Assembly (NCBI GenBank): GCA_937941765.1
Contig: CALDGQ010000122.1
Coordinates: forward strand, 1 to 64,000
Length of the DNA stretch: 64,000 nt
Reading direction: 5' to 3'
Origin: an uncultured Saprospiraceae bacterium
GTDB taxonomy: Bacteria > Bacteroidota > Bacteroidia > Chitinophagales > Saprospiraceae
Shown: piece by piece, positions 18,689 through 26,946 of the stretch
Layout: each line of letters begins with the position of its first letter
Numbering within the stretch: the stretch's first letter is position 1
The notes under the pieces: model-generated
Told to the model about the DNA's origin: nothing
The model's input: only the letters and a program-made list of their open reading frames with translations
The model's database searches: none
Program-made: the position numbers and the translations under genes

Positions 18689-20461
18689 TTAGTGTACGCC
18701 GTGCATTAAGCGCTTTAAAACTGGATGTAATATTAATGCAAGAACACCGAATGCAATTGGTACTATGGTGAAAATTAGGAAGAACCATGAAAGGCCACTT
18801 TGTTCTACAATTTTACTCATATCTCCACCAACATAATGTGCTAGTTTATTTCCTATCGCGATTGCTACGTAGTAAACACCAAACATAAATGCAATCATTC
18901 TTGCTGGGATCAATTTACTTAAATAAGATAGCCCCATTGGCGATAAGCACAGTTCTCCCAAAGTATGAAACAGATAAGCTAACACTACCCACGCCATACT
19001 TAGTTTAGCAGTTTCGGCTCCAAGCGGAACATTCATTGCACCAAAAGCTAAAAAGGCAAATCCAAGACCTAAAAGGAATAATCCTAAAAAATATTTCACG
19101 GATGCAGGTGGATTGTATTTACTGTCCCACCATTTTGTAAATAATGGAGCAAACATAATGATGAATAAAGAATTCAATATCCCAAACCAAGTAATAGGCA
19201 CTTCAGATTCCGAAGAAGAAAATTCTATAAACAATTTGTAACCGACAATTGCCCAAACGATTATAAAACTAACCGCTAGGATTACATTGGACAAACCAAT
19301 TTTTTTACGCGTTTTTTGAAACAGCTTTCCAAGTACATAAGTGATGATTACTAATGGAACAACGGTAACTAAAAAGTCAACAATTTTAAAAGTGGTTGCT
19401 GCTGATCCCTCAAGGACTCTACTAGTAAAGTCTCGTATATAAATAGGCATAGATCCGGCAGCTTGTTCAAAAGCAGCCCAAAAGAAAACCGTTAGGATAC
19501 AAAAGATAGCAAACGCGATCATTCGATCTCTTTCAATTTGTGAGTATCGAGGAATTCGAACTACTAACAATACCAAGAATGCAATTGCTGCAAGGAGTGC
19601 AAAAAATAAGGAGTCCGTTATACCAAACACAGTAAAATTTAAGGTATCGATTCCTCCAATTTTATTAAGTGGATCATTGATAATAAAGACAAGTGCTGAA
19701 ATAATAAATATTCCTGTTAGGATATAATCAATTGGTAAAAATGGATTTCTTTTAATTTTAACGCCATTCTTATCAACTTCAATTTCATCCTGAATTTTAG
19801 GATTGTTGACATCTTTTTGAACTGGTTTGTCACCGATATTTCCGAACAAAGGTTGAGCAAAGTAAAATTGCAACATCCCTAAGAACATAAAAATTCCTGC
19901 TAAACCAAAGCCATATGACCAACCAACACGTTCACCAACCCATCCGCAAAGCATGATACCAAGAAAGGCTCCTGCATTTACACCCATATAAAAGATGTTG
20001 TAGGCTCCATCCTTTTTCTCATCAAAACCTTCATACATTTTGGAAATAATAGATGTCATATTGGGTTTAAAAAATCCATTTCCTAAAATAAGAAAAGTGA
20101 TACCTATATATAACGCGGTGGGTGTTTCAAATGCCATGGCGGCATGACCCAGCGTCATCAATAGTGCACCAATAACAACAGCCATTCGATAACCTATTTT
20201 AGTATCCGCTAAATAGCCACCAACTATTGGAGTTAAATAAACAAATAACGCATAAGTTCCAAGAAGTGAAAGTGCTGCAGATGTATCCCATCCCCATCCA
20301 GCATTATCTCCAACAATGGATGCGGTAAGAAATATTACAAGAATTGAACGCATTCCATAATAAGAAAATCGTTCCCACATTTCGGTAAAGAAAAGCACGA
20401 ACAATCCTGCTGGATGTCCTAATACTTTGTTACTAAAAAAGTCTGGTTTTTCATTACTCAT
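18689..20461 (-). CDS. POT/PTR2-family proton-dependent oligopeptide transporter (copy 1)
   Basis: POT transporters import di- and tripeptides with protons across the inner membrane. This 590-aa, multi-helix protein carries the family motif EMWERFSYYG near the N terminus, the FYMGVNAGAFLG segment, and the FFWAAFEQAAGSMPIY segment typical of the bacterial peptide:H+ symporter branch. A charged insertion (around residues 210-240) and extra helices after it make it longer than its neighbour. It lies 62 bp downstream of a second POT gene on the same strand, probably co-transcribed, and is followed by a strong terminator. The substrate is inferred from family only. Confidence 0.93.
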   Translation of the reverse strand: MSNEKPDFFSNKVLGHPAGLFVLFFTEMWERFSYYGMRSILVIFLTASIVGDNAGWGWDTSAALSLLGTYALFVYLTPIVGGYLADTKIGYRMAVVIGALLMTLGHAAMAFETPTALYIGITFLILGNGFFKPNMTSIISKMYEGFDEKKDGAYNIFYMGVNAGAFLGIMLCGWVGERVGWSYGFGLAGIFMFLGMLQFYFAQPLFGNIGDKPVQKDVNNPKIQDEIEVDKNGVKIKRNPFLPIDYILTGIFIISALVFIINDPLNKIGGIDTLNFTVFGITDSLFFALLAAIAFLVLLVVRIPRYSQIERDRMIAFAIFCILTVFFWAAFEQAAGSMPIYIRDFTSRVLEGSAATTFKIVDFLVTVVPLVIITYVLGKLFQKTRKKIGLSNVILAVSFIIVWAIVGYKLFIEFSSSESEVPITWFGILNSLFIIMFAPLFTKWWDSKYNPPASVKYFLGLFLLGLGFAFLAFGAMNVPLGAETAKLSMAWVVLAYLFHTLGELCLSPMGLSYLSKLIPARMIAFMFGVYYVAIAIGNKLAHYVGGDMSKIVEQSGLSWFFLIFTIVPIAFGVLALILHPVLKRLMHGVH

Positions 20462-20523
20462 CTATCTGATTTTTTATTGTTTGTTTTATTTGATTTCAAT
20501 TTTGATTTGATCTAACTTTTCAG

Positions 20524-21885
20524 TTAGTGTCCGCTTTCCACAACCAAATCCTCGGCTCCATGTGTCAATCGCTTCAATGGTTTCAACAATGCTAATACGA
20601 TAACACCAACTAAAACTGTGAATATCACAATCCCAGTAAATGTTGCGGTTTCACCAGCACCTGAAGCATATTCTCCAATCAATCCAGCCAATTTATTTCC
20701 AAATCCAGTTGCAGCAAAGTATGCGCCCATCATGAAGGACCCATATTTTAATGGTGCCAATTTTGTGATAAAAGACAGTGCAACAGGAGATGCACAAAGT
20801 TCACCAATTGTATGGAACAAGTAAGCTAAAACCAACCAGTACATTGCTGAAGAACCAGTTGCTTCAAATTCCTGAGAAGCAAATCTCATGAATAGAAATC
20901 CTAATCCCATGATGATCAATCCAATCGCCATTTTGAATAAAGACGATCCTTCTCTACCATTAATTTTCCACCGATACCAAAATCCAGCTACCGCTGTTCC
21001 AAAAAGAATAATGAAACCTGCATTGATAGATTGGAACCAAGAAGCTGGTACTTCAAATCCACCTAACATTCTATCTGTTTTTTCCATTGTGTACAAATTC
21101 ATCAACCCTCCAGCTTGCTCAAATGCACCCCAGAAAACGATGATTAATAAAAAGGATAAAAACATTACCAACATTCTATCTTTTTCAATCTTGGTCAAAG
21201 GTTTGTTCATCAAAGCCTTATTAGGATTGTCTTTTGCTCCCAAAAATTCTCCTACTCCTTTGAGGTACTTTTGCCCCCAAACATAAACGACCATTCCAAG
21301 TGCCATTCCGATTCCGGCGAGTCCAAAACCATAATGCCATCCAATCTTTTCTCCTACATATCCAACTATCAAACTTGATAAAAATGCTCCAATATTAATT
21401 CCGATATAGAAAATGGTAAAACCTTTATCTCTCCTTTCATCTCCTTTTTTATACAATCCACCTACCATTGTACTAATGTTCGGTTTCAGCAATCCAACTC
21501 CAGCAATTATCAAACCTAGTCCAGTATAAAATGCCCAATCTTGCGTAATAGCTAACACGGTATGCCCTACACACAATATCAAACCTCCTAATAATACGGA
21601 CTTTCGTTGTCCAATTAATTTATCCGCAATCAATCCACCTGGTATCGATGCAACATAAACCAACATGGTGTACCAACCATATAAAGCCAATGCTTCTTTG
21701 CTGGTCCATCCCATTCCAGGATTTTCACCAATCGTTTTACCAGTAATGTAAAGCACTAAAATCGCTCTCATACCATAGTAAGAAAATCGCTCCCACATTT
21801 CCGTAAAAAATAAAATATATAGACCCATTGGATGCCCGAATAACTCTGGCTGGTCTTTGAATGGCTCATCTAAGGTGTTGCTCAT
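20524..21885 (-). CDS. POT/PTR2-family proton-dependent oligopeptide transporter (copy 2)
   Basis: This 453-aa paralog of the adjacent transporter has the same EMWERFSYYGMR motif, FYIGINIGAFLS, and FWGAFEQAGGLMNLY. At 453 aa it is shorter than the neighbouring copy and lacks the charged central insertion and the long inter-bundle region, giving a near-minimal POT. Tandem POT paralogs suggest a peptide-feeding lifestyle with split specificity. It is upstream in the presumed two-gene transcript. No clear -7 box is seen in the 158 bp before the start. Confidence 0.93.
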   Translation of the reverse strand: MSNTLDEPFKDQPELFGHPMGLYILFFTEMWERFSYYGMRAILVLYITGKTIGENPGMGWTSKEALALYGWYTMLVYVASIPGGLIADKLIGQRKSVLLGGLILCVGHTVLAITQDWAFYTGLGLIIAGVGLLKPNISTMVGGLYKKGDERRDKGFTIFYIGINIGAFLSSLIVGYVGEKIGWHYGFGLAGIGMALGMVVYVWGQKYLKGVGEFLGAKDNPNKALMNKPLTKIEKDRMLVMFLSFLLIIVFWGAFEQAGGLMNLYTMEKTDRMLGGFEVPASWFQSINAGFIILFGTAVAGFWYRWKINGREGSSLFKMAIGLIIMGLGFLFMRFASQEFEATGSSAMYWLVLAYLFHTIGELCASPVALSFITKLAPLKYGSFMMGAYFAATGFGNKLAGLIGEYASGAGETATFTGIVIFTVLVGVIVLALLKPLKRLTHGAEDLVVESGH

Positions 21886-22043
21886 TTACTGCTTGTTTTT
21901 ATTGGTTTTCTTTTAAATAAGAACACTCAATATAACAAAAAAAGCTGCTCAACCAAAGGGTAAATTCCTTTCATTCAGCGTATTACACACATATTACATA
22001 TGACAAGAAGGCTTAAAGACGGGAGTTCAAAGGGGATACAAAA

Positions 22044-22661
22044 CTAATCGAGGATTTTCGGTGCTTTGATTTCTTCCAAAATTCGTTTTTCATATTCAAT
22101 TTTCCAGCCACTACTTTCGACAATCAACTCCATCATATTAAAAATCTTGGAACTTTGTGTTTCCGCTTTTAGTAATAAATCACTTTCCATAGCGGCCTTT
22201 TCAATCTTTGCTTTTGCTTCCGCATTCATTTTATTAAAATCCTTTTCGTCGAATGAATTGAAACTTCCTTCAGAGATGTCGTAGTAGTCCAAATCATGAT
22301 CAATGGATAATATTTCGGGATCAGGAAGTCGACCGATTCTGATAAGTTGTTGATCTGGAAAGGATTCAATTTTCAAATTGGTGAAGTCATATCCGACCGA
22401 TACTTTTGCTTTTACTCTTATCAATGCTTTTTTACGAAGTGGGCTTAAATCATATCCCCAATATTCTTTGTTTTCATAAACTTCAGAGAAATATCCTTCT
22501 ATTGAAATTAATTTGGTGACTTCTTTTATTTTTTCGACGATTACGGTCCCATCGGCTGTACGTTGTTGTTGAAAGAACGAATTAAAATTGCTTTTGAAGA
22601 TATAAAAGGCAAGGCAGGTCATTGCTAGTAGGATGATGAGCAATGTTAGTATTTTTTTCAT
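22044..22661 (-). CDS. DUF4230 domain-containing membrane-anchored protein
   Basis: The 205-aa protein has an N-terminal hydrophobic anchor (ILTLLIILLAMTCLAFYIF) and a DUF4230 domain: KLISIEGYFSEVYE, then WGYDLSPLRKKALIRVKAKV with SVGYDF, a beta-rich region, and a C-terminal helix rich in A/E/K followed by a GWKIEYE segment. DUF4230 proteins are widespread and of unknown function. No operon partner: the gaps are 158 bp upstream and over 200 bp to DUF3108 on the same strand. Confidence 0.82.
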   Translation of the reverse strand: MKKILTLLIILLAMTCLAFYIFKSNFNSFFQQQRTADGTVIVEKIKEVTKLISIEGYFSEVYENKEYWGYDLSPLRKKALIRVKAKVSVGYDFTNLKIESFPDQQLIRIGRLPDPEILSIDHDLDYYDISEGSFNSFDEKDFNKMNAEAKAKIEKAAMESDLLLKAETQSSKIFNMMELIVESSGWKIEYEKRILEEIKAPKILD

Positions 22662-22754
22662 GATGTAAAATACATAGTCTGTTAAACAAATTGAAAAAAA
22701 ATAATCTATAATGTGTGGGAATTGATATATGCAGGAATTGATGTGTGATGTATA

Positions 22755-22816
22755 ATGTATGATATGACCGTTTATTTGTATTCAAACGTTCACTACTAAA
22801 CGGTCATATCATACAT
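22755..22816. repeat. Palindromic repeat, type A copy 1
   Basis: Perfect 19 bp inverted arms (22755-22773 and 22798-22816; core gtatgatatgaccgttt) enclose a 24-nt loop. Related arms recur at 41457-41540 and 46279-46337, always between genes. There is no T run, so it is not an intrinsic terminator. Confidence 0.75.
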
Positions 22817-22870
22817 CATGCATTCGAGCTTGCCTTTAGGCAATCGAGAAAATCATCATTAATTATCTTA

Positions 22871-23722
22871 CTATTTCAATCTAGCAGTGAGTTCATACTT
22901 AAGTCCAGAATAATTTTTCAACACTGCTTTTACAGAACCTACAGAAACAGGAGATTCAATCAACAATGGAATACGATTGTTATCATTAGATACGTAAACG
23001 TCCATTTGTGTATCTTCCTTGAATACGGTACCTGCAATAACACCTGGACTGAATTTTAAGGTATTAAATTTTCCTAACCCTTTTATCTTTTTGTTGTCGA
23101 CTGATCCATTGTATTTCACACTGATTGGCCACTCTTCTTTATCCATGAATATGTTGATTGGAAAAGTACTTCCAGTACTCATTTCATTGAAATTCACATT
23201 TCTAGTAAAATATAAAATGGATAAAATATCATGCATACAAGTAGAAACACCATAATCAGTTGGACGTGCATCATGTGCATAATCTCCTCTGTGTGAAGTA
23301 GCAATTCCATTCACTTGATCAAATTCTACCTTATCATATAGCTTGTATCCACCTTCATGTACATCTCTAATTGACGTAGTCGGCAACAAGGTATTTACAT
23401 CAACATAAGTATCGTAGTAGTCACGTACTTTGAAGAACCATTCATAGGAGGAATAGGTTTTTCCAGTTGCAGAAAGATGATATTGGTTACCTTCTTCTGA
23501 CACTTTAAAAACAGCTTCTCCTGCTGGCAACCAAATGACTCCCCAATTGTAATACAACTTGTACGTCAATTCTTCTCCAGGTAGAAAAGTTTGATTTTCA
23601 ATCGCACAAGGTTCTACATAATCGTTGTAGGCAGGTGCTGGCGTACTTGCGTAACGAAAGCTACCCAACAAGCAAACTACGGCGAACAACGCAACTAGTT
23701 TATTTATCTTTATTACTTTCAT
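22871..23722 (-). CDS. DUF3108 domain-containing exported protein
   Basis: The 283-aa product has a signal peptide (core LVALFAVVCLLGS) and a DUF3108 pattern: FLPGEELTYKLYYNWG, LPAGEAVFKV, a WFFKVRDYYDTYVD stretch and a C-terminal beta region. DUF3108 proteins are periplasmic or outer-membrane-associated and of unknown function; many are thought to be beta-barrel-like or lipocalin-like folds. The first 23 nt overlap the end of the upstream flippase-like gene, so the two are translated from one message and may act together at the envelope. Confidence 0.85.
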   Translation of the reverse strand: MKVIKINKLVALFAVVCLLGSFRYASTPAPAYNDYVEPCAIENQTFLPGEELTYKLYYNWGVIWLPAGEAVFKVSEEGNQYHLSATGKTYSSYEWFFKVRDYYDTYVDVNTLLPTTSIRDVHEGGYKLYDKVEFDQVNGIATSHRGDYAHDARPTDYGVSTCMHDILSILYFTRNVNFNEMSTGSTFPINIFMDKEEWPISVKYNGSVDNKKIKGLGKFNTLKFSPGVIAGTVFKEDTQMDVYVSNDNNRIPLLIESPVSVGSVKAVLKNYSGLKYELTARLK

Positions 23723-24734
23723 AACCTAAGGTTTTTAATACATTAATATTTGCAATGAAAATCATACCTATTAACGCTGGTACGATTAAATTTAGTATCC
23801 AAAGTCCAAATGTTGAAGCTAGAATGGCAATTTGATTATTGCTAAAAATACCCCAAACAAACAACGCAACTTCTCCTCTCATAAACAGTCCCATAATTGG
23901 TGGTAATGGTACACTCGTTTGTAATAAAAAGATCGTTCCGATTCCTATGATTGCTGCTGCGAAACTGATTTCGATTCCAAAAAATTTCAAAATAAAATAG
24001 TATTGCAACGTGTATATTCCGTAACGACAAAGTGCAAAAAATAAAGTCTTCGTCAACTCCTTTGTGTTATATTGATTCAACAACTTTAAGTTTTTAAACA
24101 CCTTTTTAAATCGATTATAAAAAGGGATTCTTTTTGCAACTGGAACCAACACCGAGATATTAAAAAATACGAATAACATCACAAAAACGAAAATAGATCC
24201 AAGAAATAAAAACCCCGACAACATAATCGGTTCTAAGTCCAAATAAATATTCGCAAAAAATATTAGAGAAATTAATCCCATTGTCAGTAATACCAATAGT
24301 TGACTAAAACTTCCAACTAAGGTTGCAATCACTGCTTTCCAATTATTTTCAGGTTTTACCAACAATACACGTCCGCCATACTCACCTATTCTATTTGGTG
24401 TCAAAATTGAAAATGTAACTCCTGCCAAAATCGCTTGATAACTCCTCCAAAAATTTTGTTTTTCAAATCGCTCGATCAATGTTCTGAACTTCATGGTTTC
24501 AAATGCCCAATTGATTGGCATCAACGCAATTGCGATGACCAACCAAACTAAATTCGTCGTCGACATACTAGCTAAAAACAATGCCCAGATATCATCAATA
24601 TTTTCTTTGGAAAATACTTGACGATAAATAACCAACGCTACCAGCATCGCTAGTATCACTTTGAATCCTAGATTGAAATATTTATTCTTTATCAATCTTG
24701 TCGGTATGGATAATATGTTTTGTACTGCTTTCAA
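23700..24734 (-). CDS. Lysylphosphatidylglycerol synthase TM-region / flippase-like membrane protein
   Basis: This 344-aa integral membrane protein (about 8 hydrophobic segments) resembles the UPF0104/LPG-synthase transmembrane family, seen in TPNRIGEYGGRVLLV and the LPPIMGLFMRGEVALFVWG segment near the C terminus. It lacks the catalytic lysyl-transfer domain of MprF, so a lipid-flipping or lipid-transfer role is possible but unproved. The only possible start upstream of the first TM helix is TTG at 24734; a stop codon lies two codons further upstream. It is coupled to the DUF3108 gene by a 23-nt overlap. A second member of the family lies at 55695-56813. Confidence 0.82.
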   Translation of the reverse strand: MKAVQNILSIPTRLIKNKYFNLGFKVILAMLVALVIYRQVFSKENIDDIWALFLASMSTTNLVWLVIAIALMPINWAFETMKFRTLIERFEKQNFWRSYQAILAGVTFSILTPNRIGEYGGRVLLVKPENNWKAVIATLVGSFSQLLVLLTMGLISLIFFANIYLDLEPIMLSGFLFLGSIFVFVMLFVFFNISVLVPVAKRIPFYNRFKKVFKNLKLLNQYNTKELTKTLFFALCRYGIYTLQYYFILKFFGIEISFAAAIIGIGTIFLLQTSVPLPPIMGLFMRGEVALFVWGIFSNNQIAILASTFGLWILNLIVPALIGMIFIANINVLKTLGYESNKDK

Positions 24735-24988
24735 ATTTTAGTTAATCCTTATACTAATTAGACGAAAAAATAGGAAAAGAGTTATTATGATAAAGTTATA
24801 GAGATATTATTATAATGTTATCATGTTGAATGAATTCATGGTAAAAATGCATTTTATTGCACATTTAAGATCAATTTGACCAAAACAGGGTATAAAACCA
24901 CTTTTAAAGTGGAAAAACATCCCTATTTGTATCTCAGAAAATTCCCGTCATTTAGTATTAAATTCGCAACAAACAACAACAACTTATC

Positions 24989-25549
24989 TTGTCAAAAAAG
25001 TCTAAAAATAGAATCTTAGGAATTGATCCTGGAACCAACCTTTGTGGTTTTGCAGTAATCGAAACGCAGGGAAATACGATTACCATTATCGATATGGGTG
25101 TTTTCAACATGACCAAATGTAAAAATGCACAAGAAAAGTTAAAACAAATCTTTGAAGATATCAGTGGTGTCATCGATGAATTCAAACCAAACGAGATGGC
25201 CATTGAAGCACCGTTTTTTGGCAAAAACGTGCAATCCATGTTAAAACTTGGTAGAGCTCAAGGCGTTGCAATTGCTGGTGCGATGGTCAAAGGTTTACCA
25301 ATAAGAGAATACGCTCCTAAAAAAATAAAATTGGCCATTACAGGAAGTGGAAATGCCTCCAAGGAACAAGTGGCTGGGATGCTAAGAAATATTATACAGC
25401 AAAAATTTCGAACTACATCTTTAGATGCTGCAGATGCGCTTGCCGTTGCAGTGTGTCACCATTATCAAACTTCTAATAAAATTTTTAGTCGGAAAGAATA
25501 TGGTGGATGGGGAGATTTTTTGAAGGACAATCCGGATCGGGTGAAGTAA
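24989..25549 (+). CDS. ruvC: Crossover junction endodeoxyribonuclease RuvC
   Basis: RuvC resolves Holliday junctions by symmetric cleavage. The 186-aa product keeps the four acidic catalytic residues of the RNase H-like fold: Asp13 (LGIDPG), Glu73 (MAIEAPFF), Asp145 and Asp148 (LDAADALAVAVCHH), with spacing almost identical to the E. coli enzyme. The start is TTG: no ATG or GTG lies upstream before the in-frame stop at 24959-24961, and the conserved LGIDPG sits where expected from this TTG. The 254 bp upstream is AT-rich and holds no gene I can support. It converges with the HIT gene; I see no clear terminator in the 119 bp between them. Confidence 0.95.
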   Translation: MSKKSKNRILGIDPGTNLCGFAVIETQGNTITIIDMGVFNMTKCKNAQEKLKQIFEDISGVIDEFKPNEMAIEAPFFGKNVQSMLKLGRAQGVAIAGAMVKGLPIREYAPKKIKLAITGSGNASKEQVAGMLRNIIQQKFRTTSLDAADALAVAVCHHYQTSNKIFSRKEYGGWGDFLKDNPDRVK

Positions 25550-25668
25550 TATGGAATTGAATCGCAGCATATCGAATGTCGAAGTTGAGCTTGTGGACAA
25601 TTGAACGTGAGCACAGGTACACAAAATAGACTTGCCTACCTTTCAAATACCAAATAATATAAGATCAG

Positions 25669-26061
25669 TTAAAGTGCTTTTCTAACCTTCTCAGCAATAG
25701 CTTCCATCTCCAATTTAGACAATGAAATAGGTGGGCGAGTAACAGAAATCTGAGCTTCTGTAGTGAATGGAATTAAGTGAATGTGAGCGTGTGGAACTTC
25801 AGTGCCAATGACCATCATCCCTACTCTTTTGCAATCAATAGTATGCTTTAAAGCATGTGCTACTTTCTTTGCGAACGGCATAATTCCAGCAAGTGTTTCA
25901 TCATCCACATCAAACAAATCGTCTACTTCTTTTTTGGGAACCACCAAAGTATGACCTTTTGCTAATGGACGAATATCCAGAAAAGCAAAAAAGTGATCGG
26001 ACTCAGCAATCTTGTAACAAGGAATATCTCCAGAAATAATTTTTGAGAAAATAGAAGCCAT
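25669..26061 (-). CDS. HIT-family nucleotide hydrolase (HINT-like)
   Basis: HIT proteins hydrolyse nucleoside phosphoramidates or AMP-linked compounds. This 130-aa protein ends its core with the histidine triad HAHIHL (His91, His93, His95) preceded by VIGTEVP, and has the typical N-terminal FSKIISGDIPCYKIAE motif. It overlaps greA by one nucleotide (TAATG), so greA and this gene form a coupled operon. The pairing of greA with a HIT gene is common in Bacteroidota as far as I recall; the substrate is not known. Confidence 0.92.
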   Translation of the reverse strand: MASIFSKIISGDIPCYKIAESDHFFAFLDIRPLAKGHTLVVPKKEVDDLFDVDDETLAGIMPFAKKVAHALKHTIDCKRVGMMVIGTEVPHAHIHLIPFTTEAQISVTRPPISLSKLEMEAIAEKVRKAL

Positions 26062-26534
26062 TAGAAAGAGATGTTTTTAATTTTAAATTGGATAACGCCA
26101 CCTGGAGTTTTTACTTCTGCAATATCACCAACTTCTTTACCTAACAATCCTTCCCCAATTGGAGAGCTAACAGAAATCTTCTTTAACTTTAAATCTGCTT
26201 CTGCTGCAGCTACTAAAGTATAAGTAATTTCTTTTTTCGTTTTCACATTTTCGATTGTCACCTTATTGAGTACCGTTACTTTGTCTACACCCAATTCATC
26301 TGGAGAAATGATTCTTGCGTTTGCCATCACCTTTTCCAATTCGTTGATCTTCAATTCCAACATTCCTTGTGCATCTTTGGCTGCATCATATTCTGCATTT
26401 TCAGAGAGATCTCCTTGTGACCTTGCTTCAGCTATCGCTTGAGCGGCTTCTTGTCGTCCAGTTGTTTTAAGTTCTTCTAGTTCAGCTCTTAATTTATCAT
26501 AGCCTTCTTGTGTCAAATAATTTATCTTGGCCAT
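26061..26534 (-). CDS. greA: Transcription elongation factor GreA
   Basis: GreA rescues backtracked RNA polymerase by stimulating transcript cleavage. The 157-aa length is typical. The N-terminal coiled coil carries YDKLRAELEELKTTGRQEAAQAI and the acidic tip region DLSENAEYDAAKDAQ; the C-terminal FKBP-like domain has VSSPIGEGLLGKEVGDIAEV. It starts the greA-HIT operon. A long hairpin (26587-26627) lies 53 bp upstream of the start and could be part of its leader. Confidence 0.96.
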   Translation of the reverse strand: MAKINYLTQEGYDKLRAELEELKTTGRQEAAQAIAEARSQGDLSENAEYDAAKDAQGMLELKINELEKVMANARIISPDELGVDKVTVLNKVTIENVKTKKEITYTLVAAAEADLKLKKISVSSPIGEGLLGKEVGDIAEVKTPGGVIQFKIKNISF

Positions 26535-26586
26535 ATTGAATGTTTTACTTAAAAAAATAACCTGACTAGCAGGTTTAAAATAAAAT

Positions 26587-26627
26587 GCAAGAACGTTTTC
26601 ATCTATGGTTGATGAAAACGTTCTTGC
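26587..26627 (-). terminator. Long hairpin upstream of greA
   Basis: A perfect 17 bp stem (26587-26603 with 26611-26627) and 7-nt loop. On the minus strand it is followed by an AT-rich but broken T tract. It could be a second terminator for the exoprotein transcription unit, or a structured leader of greA. A cleaner terminator already lies at 26765-26796. Confidence 0.55.
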
Positions 26628-26764
26628 CCTTTTCTACTTCAAAATTACAAAAAATGTGTCACTTTAGTTCCCTTTTTATAAAAAATCGAACATAAAACAT
26701 TCATTATCAGTACCAAATAAAACAAGAAAATAGCTACTTAAGAAGTAAAAGGTCCTAAAAAAAC

Positions 26765-26796
26765 TATGACCTCAAGCATTAGATCTTGAGGCCATA
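26765..26796 (-). terminator. Intrinsic terminator downstream of the 1333-aa exoprotein gene
   Basis: A 12 bp stem with one mismatch (26765-26776 with 26785-26796) and 8-nt loop is followed on the minus strand by a run of seven T residues. It lies about 150 bp beyond the stop codon. Confidence 0.75.
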
Positions 26797-26876
26797 TATT
26801 TTAGAAAAAATCACAATTCAAATTTAGGTTCTTTGGCGTCACGTACAATTGTCGCAAGCCAAAACCAACGAATATT

Positions 26877-26946
26877 GTTGTTTGAAGCGTCTCTGCTTCA
26901 GATACCATTTTATAGTAGCATCTCAAGCGGTGACGCTCGAAGCAAC
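26877..26946. repeat. Palindromic repeat, type B copy 1, abutting the exoprotein stop codon
   Basis: Imperfect 27 bp inverted arms (26877-26903 and 26920-26946; left arm starts gttgtttgaagcg) end exactly at the base before the stop codon of the 26947-30948 gene. The same arm sequence recurs at 42459-42532 as a near-perfect palindrome and, degenerate, at about 42288-42315. Together with the two hairpins it fills the 412 bp gap before greA, where I see no gene. Confidence 0.7.

Noticed and set aside
22755-22816. Intrinsic terminator for the DUF3108 gene
   Set aside because: The palindrome lacks a T run and related copies occur in unrelated gaps, so a dispersed repeat is the better reading.
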